Of a stretch of 23,323 nt of DNA, positions 5,349-11,139 are shown piece by piece. The DNA comes from a virus. Location: the IMG/VR virus record IMGVR_UViG_3300013004_000195, positions 1 to 23,323 of that record, one strand, 5' to 3'. Positions within the stretch are counted from its first letter, which is position 1; each line of letters begins with the position of its first letter. Below the pieces are notes generated by a model. That model was not told the origin of the DNA, ran no database searches, and was given only the letters and a program-made list of their open reading frames with translations. The translations under genes and the position numbers were made by a program.

Positions 5349-5462
5349 TCAGTCGTGAAGAATGGATTGAATAGCGTTACCCACTTCGTGGGCAGTGTAC
5401 GAGATGAAACCAGCAAAAGCAATCAAGGCAAACAGCTGAACGTATTCGATAGTCGTAATCAT
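5349..5462 (-). CDS. 37-aa membrane microprotein
   Basis: A short ORF, MITTIEYVQLFALIAFAGF onward, with one transmembrane helix (about residues 7-24) and a short C-terminal tail ending 'AIQSILHD'. It follows promoter 5488-5517, has GAGAGAA before the ATG, and stops 7 bp before the next gene. These signals support it as real; the role is unknown. Confidence 0.68.
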   Translation of the reverse strand: MITTIEYVQLFALIAFAGFISYTAHEVGNAIQSILHD

Positions 5463-5487
5463 TAGATTCTCTCTTTCTTATTTGTCT

Positions 5488-5517
5488 ATTATACAGTATC
5501 GGTTATTGTGTTGTCAA
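5488..5517 (-). promoter_or_regulatory. Sigma-70-type promoter with CCGATAC operator
   Basis: Read on the - strand: TTGACA, 18-bp spacer, TATAAT. The spacer reads ACACAATAACCGATACTG, almost identical to the promoters at 6304 and 6982, forming a subfamily of second-position promoters. Confidence 0.85.
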
Positions 5518-5536
5518 GAGCTAAATCTAAATTTTG

Positions 5537-5707
5537 TTAGATTGCCATTTCCTTCCAGCGGTAAAGCAATTCGGTTGCAATAGCCTTGATATGATCGCAA
5601 ACAATCTTTCGCAAGGTATCGTTGGATTCTGGAATCCTTGAAAGATACTCTTGCTCACGACGAAGCATGTTCTGAAGTGTACGATTGTCGATTTGTGTCA
5701 TTTCCAT
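5537..5707 (-). CDS. Small helical protein, unknown function
   Basis: A 56-aa ORF (MEMTQIDNRTLQNMLRREQ onward) that appears entirely alpha-helical with charged faces. It is the single gene of promoter 5745-5773, with GAGAGAACGAAA before the ATG (the ATG two codons later is an alternative). An AATCTAA/TTTAGATT hairpin overlaps and follows the stop codon and could serve as a terminator. No family recognised. Confidence 0.75.
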   Translation of the reverse strand: MEMTQIDNRTLQNMLRREQEYLSRIPESNDTLRKIVCDHIKAIATELLYRWKEMAI

Positions 5708-5744
5708 TTTCGTTCTCTCTTTCTCTCTTACTTCTTATATCGAC

Positions 5745-5773
5745 ATTATACCTACCCATACTTGAGATTGGAA
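5745..5773 (-). promoter_or_regulatory. Sigma-70-type promoter, weak -35, CGATA operator
   Basis: Read on the - strand: TTCCAA, 17-bp spacer, TATAAT, then GTCGATATAAGA. The -10 and operator match promoters at 4628 and 7302. Confidence 0.72.
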
Positions 5774-5784
5774 GAGAATTCTTT

Positions 5785-5802
5785 CCTTACATTTTCGTAA
5801 GG
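5785..5802. repeat. 18-bp CCTTAC-N6-GTAAGG palindrome
   Basis: CCTTACATTTTCGTAAGG. Read on the - strand it lies 7 bp downstream of the sigma-54-like -12 box, close to where that transcript would start. The same arrangement is seen at element copy 8. Confidence 0.75.
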
Positions 5803-5809
5803 TTAGTAC

Positions 5810-5826
5810 AGCAAATAGCGTGCCAA
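5810..5826 (-). promoter_or_regulatory. Sigma-54-like -24/-12 site
   Basis: On the - strand TTGGCACGCTATTTGCT: TGGCACG, four bases, TTGCT, a full RpoN consensus match. It points away from element copy 6, which lies 4 bp upstream, where activator sites for such promoters usually are. Inferred, not shown. Confidence 0.5.
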
Positions 5827-5830
5827 TTGC

Positions 5831-5912
5831 CGTAAGTCGTTATCTGTCAAGTACTTACGTCAAATTCGGGCGGCCCGCCTCGTCCTAAGTGCTTATAGGG
5901 TAAGGCTTTAGG
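5831..5912. repeat. 82-bp double-palindrome intergenic element, copy 6
   Basis: Left arm 5831-5859, core 5860-5883 (CGGGCGGCCCGCC), right arm 5884-5912. Directly adjacent to the TGA stop of gene 5913-6065. Confidence 0.93.
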
Positions 5913-6065
5913 TCACCAGATATAGTTATTGCCCACACCCAGCTTATTCAAGAATTTTTCCACCTGAGCAAAACTATTGAACCAAGCGAGGGTATACGAG
6001 TTGCTTTTCTTGTGCTGCACAACCTTCCACCCATCCTTATCGTTTCCGCTTACTTGAATTGTCAT
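5913..6065 (-). CDS. 50-aa hypothetical protein
   Basis: A short ORF starting MTIQVSGNDKDGWKVVQ and ending 'VGNNYIW', probably two strands and a helix ('AQVEKFLNKLG'). AAGGA stands upstream of the ATG, immediately after the stop of gene 6076-6279, and its own stop abuts element copy 6. Second gene of the unit from promoter 6304-6333. Function unknown. Confidence 0.75.
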   Translation of the reverse strand: MTIQVSGNDKDGWKVVQHKKSNSYTLAWFNSFAQVEKFLNKLGVGNNYIW

Positions 6066-6075
6066 GATTTTTTCC

Positions 6076-6279
6076 TTAGCCTACGTACCAATCGTTCCCG
6101 TTCTCGTCTTTCATCCTCTCAAGCCCAAGCTTACGGAAATGTCGATCCTGAAGATACTGATCAACAAATCCAAAAACTTGAGCAAAAACCCAAAAGCCTA
6201 CATTACCGATCACATAGAGCGTACCGAACATAAGAGCAATCGTAACGATCCACATCAGGGCGATAACGAGCGTTGTCAT
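6076..6279 (-). CDS. Small single-span membrane protein, paralogue of 2774-2962
   Basis: A 67-aa protein with a long N-terminal hydrophobic stretch (about residues 3-35), an aromatic linker ('FAQVFGFVDQYLQDRHFRK') and the tail 'RMKDENGNDWYVG'. Length, topology and tail match gene 2774-2962, so this looks like a duplicated small membrane-protein family in this arm. AAGGAA before the ATG; transcribed from promoter 6304-6333. Possible roles (envelope modification, exclusion, lysis accessory) cannot be separated from sequence. Confidence 0.8.
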   Translation of the reverse strand: MTTLVIALMWIVTIALMFGTLYVIGNVGFWVFAQVFGFVDQYLQDRHFRKLGLERMKDENGNDWYVG

Positions 6280-6303
6280 AATTTCCTTCTTTCTTGTTTC
6301 TCT

Positions 6304-6333
6304 ATTATATAGTATCGGTTATGGTGTTGTCAA
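6304..6333 (-). promoter_or_regulatory. Sigma-70-type promoter with CCGATAC operator
   Basis: Read on the - strand: TTGACA, 18-bp spacer, TATAAT; the spacer contains ATAACCGATACTA. Second-position promoter subfamily. Confidence 0.85.
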
Positions 6334-6342
6334 TAGGTGAAT

Positions 6343-6591
6343 TTAAAATTCCCCATCGTCAAGGCCCGGAATATAGTCAGCCTCGTCAGCACAAGCCTCG
6401 CATACCATATCGTAGTAGAGAGCGTTCACGTTATTGAGAATCTGATTTTCCGAACGAATCCACACACCATCATGAATCATTTCCTTCGGCTCAACCTTGA
6501 ACGATGATCCAGCTTGAATCACTCGCACCTTATGCGAATCCTTACCGAAAACCTGTCGAACACCAGCCATCACCTTGTCAAGCGTAATCAT
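6343..6591 (-). CDS. Hypothetical protein, 82 aa
   Basis: An 82-aa protein starting MITLDKVMAGVRQVFGK with a helical N-terminus, a middle strand region ('KVRVIQAGSSFKVEP') and an acidic C-terminus containing 'CEACADEADYIPGLDD'. The two Cys are too few for a zinc site on their own. The ATG at 6591 is chosen because AAGGA is well spaced and the longer frame reads through the promoter at 6629-6656. Single gene of that promoter. No family recognised. Confidence 0.78.
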   Translation of the reverse strand: MITLDKVMAGVRQVFGKDSHKVRVIQAGSSFKVEPKEMIHDGVWIRSENQILNNVNALYYDMVCEACADEADYIPGLDDGEF

Positions 6592-6628
6592 TTTCTTTTC
6601 CTTTATCCTATCGTTCTCTTGTGCTTTC

Positions 6629-6656
6629 ATTATACAGTATTTATCGACCATTGCAA
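6629..6656 (-). promoter_or_regulatory. Sigma-70-type promoter with two CGATA motifs
   Basis: Read on the - strand: TTGCAA, 16-bp spacer with GGTCGATAAATAC, TATAAT. A second copy, AACGATAGGATA, lies in the leader just upstream of the ribosome-binding site. Confidence 0.8.
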
Positions 6657-6678
6657 GAGAAATCTTTGGATTTTTTAG

Positions 6679-6697
6679 AATATAATTTCATGCCAAA
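6679..6697. repeat. 19-bp repeat, degenerate sigma-54-like site near element 7
   Basis: Identical over 19 bp to 2473-2491; 20 bp outside element copy 7. It has the TGGCA half of a -24 box but not the -12 GC. Confidence 0.6.
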
Positions 6698-6717
6698 CAA
6701 ATATTTTTTATTTTTAT

Positions 6718-6799
6718 CGTAAGTATATATGTAGCAAGGAGTTACGTCGAGCGGGGCGGCACGAATTCGTCATAAGTCCTTATCCTATAAGGCTTTACG
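6718..6799. repeat. 82-bp double-palindrome intergenic element, copy 7
   Basis: Left arm 6718-6746, core 6747-6770 (GCGGGGCGGCACG), right arm 6771-6799. It starts one base after the TAG stop of gene 6801-6950. Its left arm is the most divergent of the sixteen, but the 29-24-29 spacing is kept. Confidence 0.9.
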
Positions 6800-6800
6800 T

Positions 6801-6950
6801 CTAATACTCTCCAGTATCCTCAGATACCTCTTCTCCAATCACCTCGCAGTGTTCTCCACAGCTAGGGCAGATACCGTAATCAACTTGTGCGAAAGTCATG
6901 TTGCAACCGCAGCAGTCAGAAGTGAAGTAGACGGTAACGACGTTTTCCAT
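6801..6950 (-). CDS. Small zinc-ribbon protein
   Basis: A 49-aa ORF starting MENVVTVYFTSDCCGC. Two Cys knuckles, C13-x-x-C16 and C28-P-S-C31, are spaced as in a zinc ribbon, with extra Cys at 14 and 35; an acidic tail follows. Zinc binding is well supported by the pattern; whether it contacts DNA, RNA or protein is unknown. Preceded by AAGGAAAAGAACC and promoter 6982-7011, and followed at once by element copy 7. Confidence 0.8.
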   Translation of the reverse strand: MENVVTVYFTSDCCGCNMTFAQVDYGICPSCGEHCEVIGEEVSEDTGEY

Positions 6951-6981
6951 GGTTCTTTTCCTTTTCTCTTGTGTTGGCTCT

Positions 6982-7011
6982 ATTATACAGTATCGGCTAT
7001 TCCGTTGTCAA
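6982..7011 (-). promoter_or_regulatory. Sigma-70-type promoter with CCGATAC operator
   Basis: Read on the - strand: TTGACA, 18-bp spacer, TATAAT; spacer contains ATAGCCGATACTG. Third member of the subfamily with 5488 and 6304. Confidence 0.85.
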
Positions 7012-7015
7012 TACC

Positions 7016-7258
7016 TTAGTAGTAAAGAAAATCTCGCACAACCTCACCATCACGAGCAACCTCGATATACTCTCCCTCGTCACCCATCGGGAAAAAGTAT
7101 TCGATATATCCGGTAACATCGTTAGCAATATCGCTAGCAAGAGCCTCAGCGAGCAACTCTCCACCGATACGAGCAACACCCACCAAAGTATCGGGGCTGG
7201 TCGAATCAGCACCATAGAGGAAGTTTTCGAGTTCGTTGCGGTTGTTGATGATGATCAT
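7016..7258 (-). CDS. Acidic hypothetical protein, 80 aa
   Basis: An 80-aa acidic protein starting MIIINNRNELENFLYG. It has a helical centre ('GGELLAEALASDIANDVTGY') and a C-terminal hairpin ('YIEVARDGEVVRDFLYY'). No family recognised. AGGA lies 7 nt before the ATG. Single gene of promoter 7302-7329, the first small gene after the structural break to the large - strand operon. Confidence 0.8.
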   Translation of the reverse strand: MIIINNRNELENFLYGADSTSPDTLVGVARIGGELLAEALASDIANDVTGYIEYFFPMGDEGEYIEVARDGEVVRDFLYY

Positions 7259-7301
7259 TTTCTTATCCTCTCGTTTATCGTTCTCTTATTCTTATATCGA
7301 C

Positions 7302-7329
7302 ATTATACCATCCCACACTTTACTTGCAA
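7302..7329 (-). promoter_or_regulatory. Sigma-70-type promoter with CGATA operator
   Basis: Read on the - strand: TTGCAA, 16-bp spacer, TATAAT, then GTCGATATAAGAATAAG. A second motif, AACGATAAAC, lies in the leader. Confidence 0.8.
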
Positions 7330-7340
7330 GCGGAAAGTTT

Positions 7341-7358
7341 CCTTACATTCTCGTAAGG
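7341..7358. repeat. 18-bp CCTTAC-N6-GTAAGG palindrome
   Basis: CCTTACATTCTCGTAAGG, 7 bp beyond the -12 box of the adjacent sigma-54-like site on the - strand, as at 5785-5802. Confidence 0.75.
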
Positions 7359-7365
7359 TTTCTAG

Positions 7366-7382
7366 AGCAAGTATCATGCCAA
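7366..7382 (-). promoter_or_regulatory. Sigma-54-like -24/-12 site
   Basis: On the - strand TTGGCATGATACTTGCT: TGGCATG, four bases, TTGCT. Element copy 8 lies 13 bp upstream of it. Inferred from the consensus. Confidence 0.48.
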
Positions 7383-7395
7383 TTCTATAACTCAT

Positions 7396-7477
7396 CGTAA
7401 ACCCTTACCATATAAGAACTTACGTTCAATCCGGCGGAGCATATTCGCCCTAAGTCTTTATCCCATATAGGGTTAGG
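7396..7477. repeat. 82-bp double-palindrome intergenic element, copy 8
   Basis: Left arm 7396-7424, core 7425-7448 (CCGGCGGAGC; the least GC-rich core), right arm 7449-7477. It is the last copy; none is seen to the right. The subtilase stop is 108 bp away. Confidence 0.9.
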
Positions 7478-7585
7478 GGGTTTTTTCGTTTGTTTATACT
7501 TTCAGGCAAATTTCTTGAAAAACGCCGGGTGGTACATAAGCAGTAGGGAGCCTCATATATAATTGGCCGGTTTAATAGCCACTTA

Positions 7586-9193
7586 TTATTTATTTATGGT
7601 TCTTTCCCAAACTATTGAAACCTGCTTCGATATTGGATCATAAACTTGAATCAACATATTATTAGACCCTTTATGAAACCAGTTTCTATTTAAAGGAATA
7701 CTGAATCCGTGTCTGGGGCTACCAACCACCGGAATTAGCGCTGGCCTATACTGATTAGCCCACTGACCAGTTACTACCCTTCCGTTAATAACCACTCTAA
7801 CAAGAACCGGAGAAGCTCCTGATCTTTCACTAAAAGCCCATCCAGCAACTCTATCTAATCTTAGATATCCTACTCTAACAATCGGAGAAGGAATAGTAAC
7901 TTTAGATGATACTACAGAGGTCCAAGATCCTGTCTGAGAGTCTCTAGCCTCAACACTTATAACATGTTCCCCTATTGTCAGACCCCCCAGATTAAAAACA
8001 AATGACCCACCAACCCCGGTCCATACAAGGCCCCTATCTGCACCATCTATTATTAATCGTACACAAATACTAGAGTTCGGAGAGTTAAGATCTTTAGCCC
8101 ATCCGCCTATACTCCTTAGATTCTGACTAGTTATAGCTCCAGTTGGTAAAAGATTGCTATCATAAGGAATCCCCAGCACACTTGCTACACAGGCTCCCAA
8201 ATTCAACTTTCCGTTAGTTGCTACTTTACCAAACAGTTCCGATACCTTATCCACAGATGAGAATATAGCACCCTTAACTTCCGACACAGTTAGACTAGGC
8301 TTAATAGACTTCAATAGAGCAACCGCTCCAGCAACCATAGGAGCCGCCATACTAGTTCCACTCAAGTATCCATAATTGTTCCATGGAATAGTAGACAACA
8401 CTGCGCTTCCAGGAGCAGCAAGATCCACAGTAGTCGCACCATAATTAGAAAATGAAACTAAACCATTAGAATAACTACTTAGAGCCCCCACGCTTATAAT
8501 ATTTGTACTATCATAACAAGATGGATACCTAAGAGTAATATCATTATTGCTACCATTATTACCAGCAGCCACAGTCAACACTATTGCAGCATCATTCAAT
8601 CTATTAATACCCCCGTATAACATATTACTGAAACCAGTCCCCCCACCCCAACTATAATTAACTACTACCACATTTACTCCATAAGTATTCTTCATCATAC
8701 TAATATAATCCATAGCTCGAATAGCCCCACCAGTATCACCCACTCCCTTATCGTCCATAAACTTTAAAGCCATCAAACTCACATTCCAATTAATTCCCGT
8801 GACCCCCAAGCTATTCCTCCCCTCTGCACCAATTATGCCAGCCACATGAGTTCCATGTCCATATCGATCCTGAACATCATTGCTGTTATTGGCAAAATTC
8901 CACCCATTAACATCATCTATATATCCATTGTTCTCATTATCTATTCCGTCTCCAGCTATCTCTCCAGGATTAGTCCATAGATTATTCTTCAAGTCCTGAT
9001 TAGTTAAATCAATACCACTATCTATAATGGCCACAACAACATCTTTCGAACCAGTTCCGTATTGCCATGCTTGTTGAGCCGAGATGCTTTGCAAACCCCA
9101 CTGATCATTAAATCTAGGATCGTTAGGAGTTACTGATAATAATGTTTTATTCTCTAGAGACTCCGGACCAGTCAACTTCCATGCTTTTGTCAT
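7586..9193 (-). CDS. Subtilisin-like serine protease with planctomycete-type N-terminus
   Basis: A 535-aa S8 family peptidase. The catalytic residues are visible: D58 in 'IIDSGID', H113 in 'GHGTHVAG', N212 in 'AAGNNG' and S281 in 'GTSMAAP'. There is no obvious I9 propeptide. The N-terminus 'GPESLENKTLLSV' matches the LE-x-x-xLLS motif found at the start of many secreted planctomycete proteins. After the catalytic domain (about 35-340) come two tandem beta domains (about 352-436 and 437-535) sharing 'GWA' and 'RLIIDG/RVVING' motifs, likely for cell-surface or substrate binding. Last gene of a four-gene - strand operon. It may degrade host surface proteins or be a virion or release enzyme; that is inference. 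Confidence 0.95.
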   Translation of the reverse strand: MTKAWKLTGPESLENKTLLSVTPNDPRFNDQWGLQSISAQQAWQYGTGSKDVVVAIIDSGIDLTNQDLKNNLWTNPGEIAGDGIDNENNGYIDDVNGWNFANNSNDVQDRYGHGTHVAGIIGAEGRNSLGVTGINWNVSLMALKFMDDKGVGDTGGAIRAMDYISMMKNTYGVNVVVVNYSWGGGTGFSNMLYGGINRLNDAAIVLTVAAGNNGSNNDITLRYPSCYDSTNIISVGALSSYSNGLVSFSNYGATTVDLAAPGSAVLSTIPWNNYGYLSGTSMAAPMVAGAVALLKSIKPSLTVSEVKGAIFSSVDKVSELFGKVATNGKLNLGACVASVLGIPYDSNLLPTGAITSQNLRSIGGWAKDLNSPNSSICVRLIIDGADRGLVWTGVGGSFVFNLGGLTIGEHVISVEARDSQTGSWTSVVSSKVTIPSPIVRVGYLRLDRVAGWAFSERSGASPVLVRVVINGRVVTGQWANQYRPALIPVVGSPRHGFSIPLNRNWFHKGSNNMLIQVYDPISKQVSIVWERTINK

Positions 9194-9290
9194 TTGGTTT
9201 CCTACCTAAATAGAGAAAAGATTAAATCGTGCGTTCCTACACCTTTACAAGTTTTAGTAGAAGAATTTGAAAAATCAACAGAAAATTTAA

Positions 9291-11129
9291 TTATTCCACA
9301 GTCACGCTTTTGGCTAAATTTCTTGGTTTATCCACGTTGCAATCTCTTAAAACCGCCGAATGATAAGCAAACAGTTGAACTATAATATTACTTAATAGTG
9401 GACACAAAGCATCAAGAGTATCAGGAATCTGAATTCCATAATCCCCGACATACTCGTCTCCACTATATACTGTTATAATTTTGCCCCCACGAGCTTGTAT
9501 CTCTTTAATATTATTTAGTATCTTATCATACTGTTGTTTATTATTTGCCAGGACCATAACCGGCATCTTTTTGTCTATCAAAGCTATCGGACCATGTTTC
9601 ATTTCTGCAGCAGGATATCCTTCAGCATGAACATAGCTTATTTCTTTTAATTTAAGAGCCCCCTCTAGAGCTATTGGGAAATTATATTCACGCCCCAGAT
9701 ACAAGCAGTTCTTTGCCATACTAAATTTTTGTGCTAATATTTTTATTTCATCGTTTAATAATAGTGTTTGATCCATAAGCTCCGGCAAATCTTTAAGTCC
9801 CCCAATTAAAAGCTTTCGATAGTCTATATCCATCTTCTTATAGGTTTTATATTGTTCCATCCACAAAGCTAATAAAATCAAACTTACCACCTGATTAGTA
9901 AAAGCCTTCGTACTTGCAACACCAATTTCCATTCCAGCCTTGGTATATATCCCAGCCCCTGTTAATCTTGCTAAAGACGAATTTACCACATTACAAATTC
10001 CAATAATAACCGCCCCCTTATCTTTAGCCAACTCCATAGCATTTAATGTATCTGCAGTTTCCCCACTCTGGCTAATGCCTATAACAACATCGCTCAACCC
10101 TATAGCTGGCTTTCGATATCGGAACTCACTAGCATATTCTACACTAACCTTAATGCCAGTAAACTCCTCTATATAATACTTACCCATCAATGCAGAATGC
10201 CACGAAGATCCACAAGATATTATGGTTATATGTCTAGCCTGACTTAAAACATCTTCAAGCCCCACCAATCCCCCCAATTTTATTTTATATCCATGCAATC
10301 GCCCACCCAAGCAATCTTCAACCTTCTTTGGTTGCTCAAATATCTCTTTAATCATAAAATGATCATAATTCCCCTTCTCAATATCATACAATTGATGCTC
10401 CAGCTTAGATATGTTACAAGATGAGACCGCCCCTTCAATCATATTATACATACTTAAACTATCACCTACTCTACAAACAGTATTATCTTCCAAATAAACC
10501 AACCTATCTGCATAATTAACTATTGCGATAGGATCACTAGCCACAAAATATTCCCCATCTTCTTTTCCAACCCCTATCACCAAAGGACTTCCTTTTCTAG
10601 CTACCACCAGCTTGTGTCTATTATCAAGCTTTCTATCCATGACTACGATAGCGTAAGCCCCCACAACTCTCTCTAAGGCCAATTTAACCGCCTCAAATAA
10701 ATCAGGAGTCCCATTTACCAGATAGTCATATATTAAATATAAGAGCACCTCAGAGTCAGTATCCGAAACAAACATGTATCCTTTTTCTTTCAGTTCCTTT
10801 TTCAACGTCTCATAATTCTCAATAATTCCATTATGAACAATACCTAAACGATCATCCATAGAAACATGAGGATGAGCATTTCTTGAGCAAGGTTTTCCAT
10901 GAGTAGCCCACCGAGTATGACCAATTCCCGTATAGCATTCAGTTTCAAAATCTATCCTATTATTAATCAAATCCCCCACACAACCAGCTTGCTTCTGCAC
11001 AAATATCTTATCTCCAATAATATAAGCAACTCCCGCACTATCATAGCCCCTATACTCTAGTCTTTTCATTCCATCAAGCAAAAAGGGCAAGCATTTCTGC
11101 CTGCCCCTATATGCAACTATTCCACACAT
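9291..11129 (-). CDS. glmS: Glutamine-fructose-6-phosphate aminotransferase (GlmS)
   Basis: A 612-aa, apparently intact enzyme converting fructose-6-phosphate and glutamine into glucosamine-6-phosphate, the entry step to UDP-GlcNAc. The N-terminal Ntn amidotransferase domain begins MCGIVAYRG (Cys2 becomes the nucleophile) and has 'HTRWATHG' and 'HNGIIENY'. Two SIS sugar-isomerase domains follow ('SCGSSWHSAL', 'SQSGETADT'; later 'LGREYNFPIALEGALKLKE', 'EMKHGPIALI'), ending in the typical 'PRNLAKSVTVE'. Length matches the usual 600-612 aa. AAGAGG precedes the ATG, inside the end of the previous gene. Being complete and in a phage operon, it probably raises amino-sugar supply during infection. 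Confidence 0.97.
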   Translation of the reverse strand: MCGIVAYRGRQKCLPFLLDGMKRLEYRGYDSAGVAYIIGDKIFVQKQAGCVGDLINNRIDFETECYTGIGHTRWATHGKPCSRNAHPHVSMDDRLGIVHNGIIENYETLKKELKEKGYMFVSDTDSEVLLYLIYDYLVNGTPDLFEAVKLALERVVGAYAIVVMDRKLDNRHKLVVARKGSPLVIGVGKEDGEYFVASDPIAIVNYADRLVYLEDNTVCRVGDSLSMYNMIEGAVSSCNISKLEHQLYDIEKGNYDHFMIKEIFEQPKKVEDCLGGRLHGYKIKLGGLVGLEDVLSQARHITIISCGSSWHSALMGKYYIEEFTGIKVSVEYASEFRYRKPAIGLSDVVIGISQSGETADTLNAMELAKDKGAVIIGICNVVNSSLARLTGAGIYTKAGMEIGVASTKAFTNQVVSLILLALWMEQYKTYKKMDIDYRKLLIGGLKDLPELMDQTLLLNDEIKILAQKFSMAKNCLYLGREYNFPIALEGALKLKEISYVHAEGYPAAEMKHGPIALIDKKMPVMVLANNKQQYDKILNNIKEIQARGGKIITVYSGDEYVGDYGIQIPDTLDALCPLLSNIIVQLFAYHSAVLRDCNVDKPRNLAKSVTVE

Positions 11130-11139
11130 AAATTACCTC

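Larger units (their letters stand above)
7259..7585. other. 327-bp non-coding region at the end of the small-gene arm
   Basis: I see no convincing gene here. It holds the purine-rich leader of gene 7016-7258 (with an extra AACGATAAAC motif), promoter 7302-7329, the 18-bp palindrome, a sigma-54-like site, element copy 8, and then about 108 bp up to the subtilase stop. On the + strand the right arm of element 8 is followed by GGGGGTTTTTT, which looks like an intrinsic terminator for rightward transcription. Confidence 0.7.

Noticed and set aside
567-7477. Integron-like cassette array with attC sites (short genes in one direction, each followed by a palindromic element)
   Set aside because: The elements lack the RYYYAAC/GTTRRRY core sites of attC, have a fixed length of 82 bp, the units carry their own promoters, and no tyrosine integrase is present in the window.
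567-7477. CRISPR array or tRNA genes suggested by repeated, about 80-nt structured units
   Set aside because: Spacing is about 0.7-1.2 kb with genes between, not short spacers. The units have no T-loop, anticodon arm or acceptor stem consistent with tRNA.
7500-7585. 20-codon ORF on the - strand after the subtilase (MRLPTAYVPP onward)
   Set aside because: No ribosome-binding site and no recognisable structure; too little to support a gene.
11130-11139. glmS ribozyme/riboswitch upstream of the phage glmS
   Set aside because: Only 10 bp separate glmS from the previous gene, leaving no room for the ribozyme; the upstream gene is coding with a signal peptide.
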